Positions 1 through 5,884 of a stretch of 7,208 nucleotides of DNA are shown one piece after another. Made by a program: the position numbers and the translations under genes. The notes beneath the pieces are model-generated. The model was not told where the DNA came from, did no database searches, and saw only the letters and a program-made list of their open reading frames with translations. Source of the stretch: CAYLZN01 sp964387935 (GTDB lineage: Bacteria > Acidobacteriota > Vicinamibacteria > Vicinamibacterales > JAFNAJ01); assembly GCA_964387935.1 (NCBI GenBank), contig CAYLZN010000302.1, positions 1 to 7,208 of the forward strand. The letters are read 5' to 3'. The stretch's first letter is position 1. Each line of letters starts with the position of its first letter.

Positions 1-33
1 CCATTCGCGAAAGGCTGCGTAATGTCGGCACTT

Positions 34-900
34 TCAAACCGTTCGGCGTTCTAGGAGCCTCGTCTGCTGCGTCAGCGTGAACCAGCCATTCCGGAAGAAC
101 GCTGTCGCACCAGCGTCCGGCACCCCGAGTTCCTTCGCGCGCTGTTCGTTCAGCTTCCGAAGTTCTTCCGGGTCCTTCCCCCACACCAGGTCGCCGACAC
201 TGGACGTCGTCGAGACCACCATCGGAACGGGCACGACGACCTTGGTGGCGATCGAGCCGGCCGCGTCAATGCGCGCGAGGTCCCGCAGGGCGTCCCGCAG
301 CACGGGGTTCCGCGTGTAGGGATCGACGCCGAGTTTCTGTGCCCAGCGCCGCATCGCTGCCGACACGCCGAGCACGGAGGTCGCCGTTGACTCCACCGCG
401 CTGTCCTGCGCGGCCGGCCCGGGGTGATCGCCCCCCAGCGCCGAGTCGGTGGCCCGCTTCGTCGTGCGCCCCAGGTTCACCCCGAGCCGCTTGATGCCGG
501 CGCCGAGTCCCTTGGCGGTCCCGGTGGGATCGGTGGCGACGCGCGCGACGTTCTTCCCGACGCTGAGGACGGCCCCGCCCGCGGACGCGAGGAACACCTC
601 GGACTTCGAGACCTCGGCCAGTTGCGCGAGCGCCCGGATCTCATCGACGCGCAGCGCGAGCTCAGAGAGCCCGGCGGCCTCGAACGGGCCAAAGTCGGAC
701 GTCAGCGTGAACTCGTGGAAGAACCCCTCCGTGCGCACGAGCGGGGCGACCGTGTGATGGGCGCTCGACACCAGCCCTGCCGGCAGGAGGTCGGTGGCCG
801 TGAACGTCGGAACCGGGTCGTCCTGCGCGGCGAGCCAGGCCACCGCACCGGCAATGACGGGCAGCGCAACGACGGCGCGAACACGGCGGGCACACAACAT
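34..900 (-). CDS. Exported protein of unknown function, possibly C-terminally truncated
   Basis: Encodes 288 residues. I cannot assign a function. The chosen ATG puts a signal peptide or membrane anchor at the very start: an Arg-rich n-region (residues 5-8), a hydrophobic stretch (about 9-23) and a possible cleavage site after LAA (23-25). The mature part has a short conserved-looking block around FTLTSDFGPFEAAG (64-77), then predicted helices with repeated Gly/Lys (about 100-155), and a LGVDPYTRNP block about two thirds along. I recall longer uncharacterised bacterial proteins with the same order of blocks, but cannot name a family. The start lies 4 bases after the deaminase stop, so the two are probably co-transcribed; the Shine-Dalgarno is weak (CGACGAGA). 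A start 16 codons further upstream would overlap the deaminase and hide the signal peptide. The protein ends in an Arg-rich LLERRTV just after a well-ordered block, and another frame stays open beyond it, so a frameshift is possible. Confidence 0.75.
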   Translation of the reverse strand: MLCARRVRAVVALPVIAGAVAWLAAQDDPVPTFTATDLLPAGLVSSAHHTVAPLVRTEGFFHEFTLTSDFGPFEAAGLSELALRVDEIRALAQLAEVSKSEVFLASAGGAVLSVGKNVARVATDPTGTAKGLGAGIKRLGVNLGRTTKRATDSALGGDHPGPAAQDSAVESTATSVLGVSAAMRRWAQKLGVDPYTRNPVLRDALRDLARIDAAGSIATKVVVPVPMVVSTTSSVGDLVWGKDPEELRKLNEQRAKELGVPDAGATAFFRNGWFTLTQQTRLLERRTV

Positions 901-904
901 TGAA

Positions 905-1369
905 TCAGTCTCGTCGCTGCTGGACCAGTTCGATCCCCGACTCCTCAATCAGCCGCCGGTACACGTCCTCCAGCTCAGGATCGTAGGCGAACGACTCGGC
1001 GAAGACGATGCGGCGGATGCCGGCCTGGATGGCTTCCTTCGCGCAGCCGAAACAGGGACGCAACGTCGTGTAGAGCACGCCGCCGTTGGTCGCGTTCCCG
1101 TGGCGCGCCGCGAAGACGATGGCGTTCTGCTCGGCGTGCACGCAGATGCAGGCATCGTATCCCGCGCCCGTTGGCGCGTCCGACGCACAGCGCGGGCATC
1201 CGCCCTCGTTGCAGTTCCTGACGCCGATGGGCGTGCCGTTGTAGCCGGTCGCGATGATGGCGTTGTCGACGACGATCACCGCGCCGACACGGCGGCGCGC
1301 ACAGTTGGCGCGCGCGGCCACCGCCTCCGCGATGCCAAGGTAGTAGTCGTCCCAGGCGGGTCGCGCCAT
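905..1369 (-). CDS. dCMP/cytidine deaminase-family zinc enzyme (ComEB-like deoxycytidylate deaminase)
   Basis: Encodes 154 residues, typical for bacterial dCMP deaminases, which hydrolyse dCMP to dUMP to feed thymidylate synthesis in the cytoplasm. The catalytic zinc motifs are intact: H78-A-E80 (zinc ligand His and proton-shuttling Glu) and P105-C-F-G-C109 (zinc ligands C106 and C109). An added Cys-rich insertion N52-C-N-E-G-G-C-P-R-C61 resembles the accessory cysteine region of dCMP deaminases rather than of plain cytidine deaminases. The block TGYNGTPIG (41-49) fits the substrate-binding loop of this group. It starts 3 bases after a 51-codon micro-gene and ends 4 bases before the exported-protein gene, so all three are likely one transcript. 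Upstream of the ATG there is only a weak purine stretch (GATAGGGC), so translation may be coupled to the micro-gene. No thymidylate synthase or dUTPase lies nearby. The deaminase fold is secure; the exact substrate (dCMP) is inferred from the family and not proven. Confidence 0.92.
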   Translation of the reverse strand: MARPAWDDYYLGIAEAVAARANCARRRVGAVIVVDNAIIATGYNGTPIGVRNCNEGGCPRCASDAPTGAGYDACICVHAEQNAIVFAARHGNATNGGVLYTTLRPCFGCAKEAIQAGIRRIVFAESFAYDPELEDVYRRLIEESGIELVQQRRD

Positions 1370-1372
1370 GCC

Positions 1373-1528
1373 CTATCGCCCAGGTGGCCTCGGCTGAGCC
1401 ACCTCGAGGCGCAGGACACGTTGGTCGATCGCCGCCCGCAGTTCCGCTTTCGTCGCCAGGGGCTCGATCGCCGCCCGTAGCCGCTGATCGAGGTTTCTGC
1501 GCTCCTGCTCTGGGTTCTGCGTCGGCAT
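1373..1528 (-). CDS. 51-residue helical/coiled-coil micro-protein upstream of the deaminase
   Basis: A short gene found by reading the minus strand: ATG at 1528-1526, stop TAG at 1375-1373, 51 residues beginning MPTQNPEQERRNLDQRL. A strong Shine-Dalgarno (GAGGAGG at 1539-1533) sits 4 bases before the ATG, better than that of the deaminase, and the stop lies 3 bases before the deaminase ATG. The protein is highly charged and has two copies of an LRAAI-(E/D) motif (residues 17-21 and 30-34) separated by a TKAEL block, giving an amphipathic helix or short coiled coil followed by a Pro/Arg tail (PRPPGR). The two motifs come from near-identical DNA, so they look like an internal duplication. I know of no function; it could act as a coiled-coil partner or only as a translational leader peptide for the deaminase. 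Support is the ribosome site, spacing and helical pattern; no homology was checked. Confidence 0.6.
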   Translation of the reverse strand: MPTQNPEQERRNLDQRLRAAIEPLATKAELRAAIDQRVLRLEVAQPRPPGR

Positions 1529-1532
1529 GGGG

Positions 1533-1539
1533 CCTCCTC
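1533..1539 (-). promoter_or_regulatory. Strong ribosome binding site of the 51-residue micro-gene
   Basis: Read on the minus strand this is GAGGAGG, 4 bases before the ATG at 1528 (7 bases if only its first GAGG pairs). It is the strongest such site in the left part of the window. It is the main reason for believing the short reading frame, and it could also drive translation of the deaminase by coupling. Confidence 0.6.
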
Positions 1540-1588
1540 AGGTCGGCAACGCGCCCAAACCAGCCCACCAGCCGGGCCGGGAGTCGTT

Positions 1589-1608
1589 TCGGGCGCCCGA
1601 TCCTACCA
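1589..1608 (-). promoter_or_regulatory. Weak candidate extended -10 with an abutting 12-base palindrome
   Basis: In the 125-base gap between the CBS gene and the micro-gene, the minus strand reads TGGTAGGAT (1608-1600), which resembles an extended -10 element (TG, one base, TAGGAT). No fitting -35 was seen. Directly downstream, at the expected transcription start, lies a perfect 12-base palindrome TCGGGCGCCCGA (1600-1589) that could be an operator or just a GC-rich chance palindrome. I saw nothing else of note in this gap, and no clear terminator after the CBS gene. Confidence 0.22.
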
Positions 1609-1653
1609 TCGTCGAAATGGCAAGAGCGATGCCGCTCGGATGGGAGACGCCCG

Positions 1654-2088
1654 TCAGGCGCCGCTTCCGATGTAGTGCACCAGGTGCGAGATCGTGTCGG
1701 CCTGTTCCGCGATGACCGCGCGCACCACGTCACCGATGGAGATCACCCCGACAACCACGCCGTGCTCGACGACCGGCAGGTGGCGGATGCGGTGGGCCGT
1801 CATCAGGGCCATGCAGCGCTCGGCGGTGTCCTCCCGGGTGACGCAGACCACCGGGCTCGTCATGATCTGGACCACCGGCGTGTCGCTGGAGGCGCGGCCC
1901 GCCAGGACCACCTTCCGGGCGTAGTCGCGCTCCGAGAAGATGCCGAGCAACTCCGTGCCTTCCATCACGAGGAGGGCGCCGACGTTCTTGTCGGCCATTA
2001 CTTTCAGGGCCTCGAGCACCGTCGCGCGCGGCGCGACCGCGTACACTTCGGACTTGCCCTCGAGCAGTCGGCGCACGGTCTTCGTCAT
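1654..2088 (-). CDS. Stand-alone CBS-pair (Bateman module) protein
   Basis: Encodes 144 residues made of two CBS domains and little else, the usual size for single-Bateman proteins that sense adenosine nucleotides or S-adenosyl-methionine and regulate a partner. CBS1 covers about residues 12-65 and ends in G49-I-F-S-E-R-D55; CBS2 covers about 76-130 and ends in G114-V-I-S-I-G-D120. Both keep the G-x-(I/F)-S-x-x-D pattern whose Asp usually binds the ligand ribose, so both sites may be functional. No effector domain is fused and no obvious target gene adjoins it, so the partner is unknown. The ATG at 2088 was chosen because GGAGGGG lies 5 bases upstream (2100-2094); an in-frame ATG 20 codons earlier would put an unlikely, non-conserved tail on the domain. 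A good promoter of its own is present about 80 bases upstream, so it need not be co-transcribed with the pseudoprotease. Confidence 0.92.
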   Translation of the reverse strand: MTKTVRRLLEGKSEVYAVAPRATVLEALKVMADKNVGALLVMEGTELLGIFSERDYARKVVLAGRASSDTPVVQIMTSPVVCVTREDTAERCMALMTAHRIRHLPVVEHGVVVGVISIGDVVRAVIAEQADTISHLVHYIGSGA

Positions 2089-2167
2089 TGACACCCCTCC
2101 ATGACACTGCGGGCGGAGGACACGCGTCGCCCAAGTCCGTTCGGGCACGCTGACAGGATGTGACGCG

Positions 2168-2197
2168 ACTATACGGCGGGGCCGCGGGAGGGGTCAA
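2168..2197 (-). promoter_or_regulatory. Sigma70-like promoter of the CBS gene
   Basis: On the minus strand the -35 hexamer TTGACC (2197-2192) and the -10 hexamer TATAGT (2173-2168) are 18 bases apart, each one base off consensus. The expected start near 2161 gives a leader of about 72 bases to the ATG at 2088. The -35 overlaps the stop codon (2196-2194) of the pseudoprotease gene. AT-rich hexamers like these stand out in such GC-rich DNA. Confidence 0.65.
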
Positions 2198-3222
2198 GCA
2201 CCCCAGCGGAGGCGCGAATCGTAGTCCTCGAGGCCGTGCCGACGCAGGAGCTCTCGAAGCTCACCAGGCAGGATGCCCGCGCGGCGGGCGGTCTCCTCGA
2301 TCGCCGCGAGGCGGGCGCGGGCCTCGGCGATCTGCCGTTCGATCTCGGCCCGCAACGACTGGCATTCCGGCAGCTCTGCTTTCTCGACGAGCCAGGGATA
2401 CGGCCACGAGCTGCCCGCCGGCGCGAGGTACTGCCCCACGCAGGCGCCCCGGTACCGGGCATTGAGATTGCCGACCCGCGTCACATCACCGGCCAGCTCA
2501 CCGAGCCGGCTGTCGAGGTCTCGCAGCACGGTATCGCGTTCGGTGGCCTGCGTGGACGGGGCGGAGGGCGACGATGCGCCCACGCCGGCCGCGGAGGCGG
2601 GCCGCGTTCGAGGTGGCACAAGGCTGGTCGCGGGCCTGGCCGTGAGCCAGTCCTGCGGACGATCGACGAGCGCGCGGATCGACGCGGCACTCGCCGCGTG
2701 GGCCGGGCCGTCGCCGACGGCCGCGCGCGTGATCACGGCCACGACTCGTCCCCGCTCATCGACGAGCGCCGCTCCAGCCACGTTCACGTCAGCCGGCAGA
2801 TCGACTTCATACGAGGGCGGTCGTTCGGCCGACACCTTGCGAATCCTGCCGTGCGCACTGGACTGCGGCCGCGTCGAAAGCACGACTGTGAGGACCTGGC
2901 CCGTCGGCGCGCTGGTGTCGGCCCGAAGCACCGGCAACGGATCAGGGGTCCCGTCCGCGGGCACGCGAAGCAGGGCCAGCCCGGAGCGCGGGTCGCTGGC
3001 GACGACCTGGGCCAGCACCGATCGGTCCGGGTGCAGGCGCACCTGGACGATGAGCCGGTCGCCCAGCGCGTCGGCGGCGGTGGCCACGATCCCCCGGCCC
3101 ACGAAGAGGCCTGACGCCCCGTCGCCCACGGCCACGAGCGCGCGCGACATGTTCTGCGCGGCCACCGTGACCGCCCCCATCGTCTGCAGGAGCACGAACA
3201 GGATGAACAGGCGGACCGCCAT
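2194..3222 (-). CDS. Secreted trypsin/HtrA-fold pseudoprotease with C-terminal coiled coil
   Basis: Encodes 342 residues. A signal peptide is clear (hydrophobic 4-20, likely cleavage after VAAQ at 20-23), so it acts outside the cytoplasm. Residues about 30-165 follow the layout of HtrA/trypsin-like serine proteases: GxxGLFVGRGIVAT (35-48), DPRSGLALLRV (77-87) and VAGAALVDERGRVVAVI (148-164). All three catalytic positions look replaced: the His of TNxHV aligns with D51, the Asp of DLAxLK with G81, and the Ser of GNSGGPLV with A149. A Pro/Ala/Ser-rich linker (about 197-228) leads to a C-terminal part with two cysteines (C261, C287) and a long charged helix (about 286-340), probably a coiled coil. 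It begins 3 bases after the trpB stop with only a weak GAG before the ATG, which suggests translational coupling. It is more likely a binding or scaffold protein than an enzyme. The fold call rests on motif order, read by eye. Confidence 0.82.
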   Translation of the reverse strand: MAVRLFILFVLLQTMGAVTVAAQNMSRALVAVGDGASGLFVGRGIVATAADALGDRLIVQVRLHPDRSVLAQVVASDPRSGLALLRVPADGTPDPLPVLRADTSAPTGQVLTVVLSTRPQSSAHGRIRKVSAERPPSYEVDLPADVNVAGAALVDERGRVVAVITRAAVGDGPAHAASAASIRALVDRPQDWLTARPATSLVPPRTRPASAAGVGASSPSAPSTQATERDTVLRDLDSRLGELAGDVTRVGNLNARYRGACVGQYLAPAGSSWPYPWLVEKAELPECQSLRAEIERQIAEARARLAAIEETARRAGILPGELRELLRRHGLEDYDSRLRWGA

Positions 3223-3225
3223 GGC

Positions 3226-4596
3226 TCACTCGGACGCCGGCACCGACGGCAGCCCGGCCAGGGCCATGGCAAGTTCGCCGGTGTCGTATTCGACGTCCTG
3301 GAGTTTGCCGGCGAAATAGTCGTCGTAGGCCTGCATGTCGAAATGCCCGTGGCCGCACAGGTTGAAGAGGATGGCGCGGGAGACACCGTCCTGCTTGCAC
3401 TGCAGGGCCTCGTCGATGGCGCCCTTGACGGCGTGGTTCGCCTCGGGCGCGGGGAGGATGCCTTCGGTCCTCGCGAATGTCACGCCTGCCTCGAAGCAGG
3501 TCGTCTGATGGTAGGCTCGCGCCTCGATGAGCCCAAGGTGCGCGAGGTGGCTGACCATCGGGGCCATGCCGTGGTAGCGCAGGCCGCCGGCGTGGAACCC
3601 TGGCGGGGTGAACGACGAGCCGAGCGTGTGCATCTTCACGAGCGGCGTCAGTTTGCCCGTGTCGCCGAAGTCGTACGCGTACTGCCCCCGGGTGAGGCTC
3701 GGACAAGCCGCAGGCTCGACCGCGATCACGCGCACGGCCCGACCACCGCGCAGGTGCGCCCCGATGAACGGGAATGCGATTCCCGAGAAGTTCGATCCCC
3801 CGCCCGTGCATCCGACGACGATGTCCGGGTAGTCGTCGGCGGCCTCGAACTGGTCCATGGCCTCCTGGCCGATCACCGTCTGGTGCAACAGCACGTGGTT
3901 GAGGACGGAGCCCAGCGCATACTTCGTGTCGCTGCGCTGTGCCGCCACCTCGACGGCCTCTGAAATCGCGATGCCCAGGCTGCCGGGATGGTCCGCGCGG
4001 GCAGCGAGGATGGCGCGCCCGGACTGAGTCTCCATCGACGGCGACGCCACGCAGCGGGCGCCATAGCTCTGCATCAGCGCCCGGCGATACGGCTTCTGGT
4101 CGAACGACACACGGACCATGAAGATATCCACCGTCAGCCCGAACACGGCCCCCGCAAAGGCGAGCGACGACCCCCACTGTCCGGCCCCCGTCTCCGTGGC
4201 CAGGCGGGAGATCCCCTCGGCCTTGTTGTAGAACGCCTGGGGCACGGCGGTGTTGGGCTTGTGGCTGCCGGCGGGGCTGACCCCTTCGTACTTGTAGTAG
4301 ATCCGTGCCGGAGTGCCCAGGGCCTGCTCGAGGCGCCTGGCCCGGAAGAGCGGCGTCGGACGCCACAGGCGGTAGACGTCGCGCACCGGCACCGGAATCT
4401 CGATTTCGCGCTCGGTGGACACCTCCTGCTGGATCAGCGCCATCGGGAACAGCGGCGCCAGGTCGTCCGGCCCGACGGGCATCATCGTCGCCGGATGCAG
4501 GACCGCGGGCAAGGGGCGTGGCAGGTCGGCAGCGAGGTTGTACCACGCCCGCGGCAGGCGGGACTCGTCGAGCACGTACTTGTAGGTGTCGTCCAT
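3226..4596 (-). CDS. trpB: Tryptophan synthase beta subunit, TrpB2 type
   Basis: Encodes 456 residues, longer than classical TrpB1 (about 400) and right for the TrpB2 group. It joins indole with serine (O-phosphoserine is reported as preferred for some TrpB2 enzymes) to make tryptophan, using PLP in the cytoplasm. Visible motifs: WRPTPLFRA (78-86), the PLP-binding lysine K113 in GSHKPNTA, ETGAGQWGSSLA (135-146), the phosphate-binding loop GCTGGGSN (262-269) and the TrpB2-typical HAGGLRYHGMAP (335-346). No trpA or other trp gene is next to it, as is usual for TrpB2, which works without TrpA. Two ATG codons lie side by side (4599 and 4596). The AGGAG upstream is 6 bases from the second but only 3 from the first, so I chose the second. 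In-frame sequence further upstream would run into the opposite gene. A well-formed promoter lies about 45 bases upstream. The pseudoprotease gene follows after 3 bases. Confidence 0.96.
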   Translation of the reverse strand: MDDTYKYVLDESRLPRAWYNLAADLPRPLPAVLHPATMMPVGPDDLAPLFPMALIQQEVSTEREIEIPVPVRDVYRLWRPTPLFRARRLEQALGTPARIYYKYEGVSPAGSHKPNTAVPQAFYNKAEGISRLATETGAGQWGSSLAFAGAVFGLTVDIFMVRVSFDQKPYRRALMQSYGARCVASPSMETQSGRAILAARADHPGSLGIAISEAVEVAAQRSDTKYALGSVLNHVLLHQTVIGQEAMDQFEAADDYPDIVVGCTGGGSNFSGIAFPFIGAHLRGGRAVRVIAVEPAACPSLTRGQYAYDFGDTGKLTPLVKMHTLGSSFTPPGFHAGGLRYHGMAPMVSHLAHLGLIEARAYHQTTCFEAGVTFARTEGILPAPEANHAVKGAIDEALQCKQDGVSRAILFNLCGHGHFDMQAYDDYFAGKLQDVEYDTGELAMALAGLPSVPASE

Positions 4597-4647
4597 CATT
4601 CGCTCCTGCGCGGGGGAGCGGGTCACGCGCCCACACCCCTCTGAGCG

Positions 4648-4676
4648 ACTGTATCGGCATTGGATCGGCGTGTCAT
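4648..4676 (-). promoter_or_regulatory. Sigma70-like promoter of the trpB-pseudoprotease operon
   Basis: On the minus strand ATGACA (4676-4671, five of six bases of the -35 consensus) is 17 bases from TACAGT (4653-4648, four of six of the -10 consensus). The start would fall near 4641, giving a leader of roughly 45 bases. I saw no trp leader peptide or attenuator in it. Confidence 0.55.
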
Positions 4677-4689
4677 GAACGCGTACACT
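4660..4689 (+). promoter_or_regulatory. Candidate promoter of the phosphopantetheinyl transferase gene
   Basis: TTGGAT (4660-4665) and TACACT (4684-4689) are 18 bases apart. The expected start falls at about 4696-4699, at or next to the ATG at 4699, which would make the mRNA leaderless. This fits the absence of a Shine-Dalgarno before that ATG. The element overlaps the divergent trpB promoter. The -35 is weak (three of six bases). Confidence 0.4.
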
Positions 4690-4698
4690 CGCGTCGCG

Positions 4699-5520
4699 AT
4701 GGAGGCCACCGTGCACTGGCGGTTCGGACGGCCCGGGGGCACGCTACCCCCGCTCGAATCGGCGGAACACTGGCTGACCGCTGCCGAGGGCGAGCGGTTC
4801 CGGCACTTCAAGATCGAGAAGCGCCGCCGTGACTGGCTGCTGGGCCGACTCAATCTCAAGGCGCTCCTCGTGGATCTCGTCGCGCACCGGTGGGGCGTGC
4901 GTCTCGAGCCGCGCCACGTCTGGATCGACCGGCTCGGCTCCGGGGCGCCCTGCGTGAGGCTGGCCCCCGGGTCCCCTCCGGTGGAGGCGTTCGGGGAGCA
5001 CGACCGCCTTCCACTCAGCGTGTCCAACAGCCACTCGGACGGCCACGCGCTCGGGGCTGCGCTGTGGACCGACGCCCTGGCGGCCGCCGGCTGGACGAGC
5101 GCGATCGGCGCCGATCTCGAGCGAATCGAACCACGCTCGCCGGCCTTCGTCGGCGACTTCCTCACGATCGAGGAGCGGGAATACTGGAACGCAGCCAGCG
5201 GAACCGAGCGCGACCTCCGGGCCAACCTGGTGTGGAGCGCCAAGGAGGCGGTCCTCAAAGTGCTCCAGCGCGGGTTGAGCGCGGACACGTGGTGGCTCAC
5301 CTGCCTGCCAGACGTTGCGCTCGGTGGCGCGGCGCATCCTGCGGAGACGCTGCCAGTCCAGGTGAACCTCGCTCCCCCGGCGTTGGCCTGGCACACGTTC
5401 TCGACCTGCTGCGACCCGCGCCTGCAGGCGGAGCACGTGCAGTTCGCCGGTCGCTGGTGCCGAGCGGGCGATTTCGTCCTCACGCTCGCCGTCGGCCTGA
5501 TGAGCCGGACCTCACAGTAG
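4699..5520 (+). CDS. 4'-phosphopantetheinyl transferase superfamily protein (Sfp-like)
   Basis: Encodes 273 residues, the size of Sfp-type transferases, which move the 4'-phosphopantetheine arm of coenzyme A onto a serine of acyl or peptidyl carrier proteins. Motifs in order: KRRRDWLLGRLNLK (41-54), the SHSDG block (111-115, normally SHS) that contacts CoA, G137-A-D139-L-E141 with the Mg-binding Asp and Glu, and W179-S-A-K-E-A-V-L-K187, the hallmark WxxKEAxxK helix. All expected catalytic residues are present. No polyketide, peptide or fatty-acid synthase gene adjoins it, so its carrier protein is elsewhere. In-frame starts exist at 4660 (TTG) and 4675 (ATG), but both would lie in promoter elements and extend the protein before its usual N-terminus. 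The ATG at 4699 has no Shine-Dalgarno, and a -10-like hexamer ends 9 bases before it, so translation may be leaderless. Confidence 0.93.
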   Translation: MEATVHWRFGRPGGTLPPLESAEHWLTAAEGERFRHFKIEKRRRDWLLGRLNLKALLVDLVAHRWGVRLEPRHVWIDRLGSGAPCVRLAPGSPPVEAFGEHDRLPLSVSNSHSDGHALGAALWTDALAAAGWTSAIGADLERIEPRSPAFVGDFLTIEEREYWNAASGTERDLRANLVWSAKEAVLKVLQRGLSADTWWLTCLPDVALGGAAHPAETLPVQVNLAPPALAWHTFSTCCDPRLQAEHVQFAGRWCRAGDFVLTLAVGLMSRTSQ

Positions 5521-5524
5521 GGGC

Positions 5525-5554
5525 TTGATCAATCGGGCACGACAGGCGTACACT
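5525..5554 (+). promoter_or_regulatory. Candidate promoter of the small helix-turn-helix gene
   Basis: TTGATC (5525-5530) and TACACT (5549-5554) are 18 bases apart, giving a start near 5561 and a leader of about 90 bases. The -10 with its flank, GCGTACACT, is identical to that of the transferase promoter candidate, with the same spacing from the TTG. The -35 lies in a TTGATCAA palindrome (5525-5532). Confidence 0.45.
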
Positions 5555-5636
5555 TCCTTTGCGCTCCAACGAAACTGCTGACTCGCGAAGTTCGTCCTAG
5601 GCTTTTGTACGGCCGGGGCGCCACCACGGCAGAGCC

Positions 5637-5644
5637 GGAGGAGG
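5637..5644 (+). promoter_or_regulatory. Strong ribosome binding site of the 67-residue gene
   Basis: GGAGGAGG lies 7 bases before the ATG at 5652, a near-ideal sequence and distance. It fixes the start of this small gene and predicts high translation. Confidence 0.8.
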
Positions 5645-5651
5645 TTTCCCT

Positions 5652-5855
5652 ATGGCGCACTTGGACAGGGAATTCGGCCCGCTGCTGAACCGGGTCGTGG
5701 CCGACTACAGAGAAATGCCGGGCTTGTGCGTGAATCTGCCTCAGGCGTGCCGGCTCTGGCATCTGGACAAAGCGACGTGTGAGCAGGTGCTCGACGCGCT
5801 CGTGCACGACCATTTCCTGCGCCTCACCCGCAAGGGGCTTTTCGTCAAGGACTGA
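5652..5855 (+). CDS. Small winged-helix-like protein, function unknown
   Basis: Encodes 67 residues. From about residue 23 on, the sequence reads like a minimal winged helix: a short helix after PGL (24-26), a turn, a recognition-type helix LDKATCEQVLDALVHDHFL (38-56), then a short beta wing (RLTRKGLFVKD). The pattern of Leu, Val and Phe suits the helix-turn-helix found in small regulators and in the DNA-binding part of larger ones. I have seen similar short proteins annotated as hypothetical in GC-rich bacteria. The N-terminal 20 residues form another helix that could serve for dimer contact. It has its own promoter candidate and a very strong Shine-Dalgarno, and stands 78 bases before the phosphatase gene on the same strand, so it may regulate or be co-expressed with it. 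DNA binding is inferred from the pattern only. The reading frame itself is well supported. Confidence 0.8.
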   Translation: MAHLDREFGPLLNRVVADYREMPGLCVNLPQACRLWHLDKATCEQVLDALVHDHFLRLTRKGLFVKD

Positions 5856-5884
5856 TTCGGGCGAACGCTGGTGCATCATGGGAG

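Noticed and set aside
2236..3319. Long plus-strand reading frames (292 and 348 residues) opposite the pseudoprotease
   Set aside because: They have Arg/Ser-rich, low-complexity sequence without motifs, no ribosome site, and lie antisense to a gene with a signal peptide and recognisable fold. Such frames are common in GC-rich DNA.
4597..4650. Trp leader peptide or attenuator before trpB
   Set aside because: The leader is only about 45 bases, with no short frame holding tandem Trp codons and no terminator-antiterminator pair.
2942..4660. A 572-residue minus-strand frame overlapping trpB
   Set aside because: It is rich in Arg, Gly and Pro and lies out of frame with the clear PLP-enzyme motifs of trpB, so it is a shadow frame.
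4623..5483. Minus-strand frames opposite the phosphopantetheinyl transferase
   Set aside because: No motifs and biased composition; the plus strand carries the intact transferase signature.
5529..5879. A 116-residue minus-strand frame over the small helix-turn-helix gene
   Set aside because: No ribosome site and no recognisable pattern; the plus-strand gene has a near-ideal Shine-Dalgarno.
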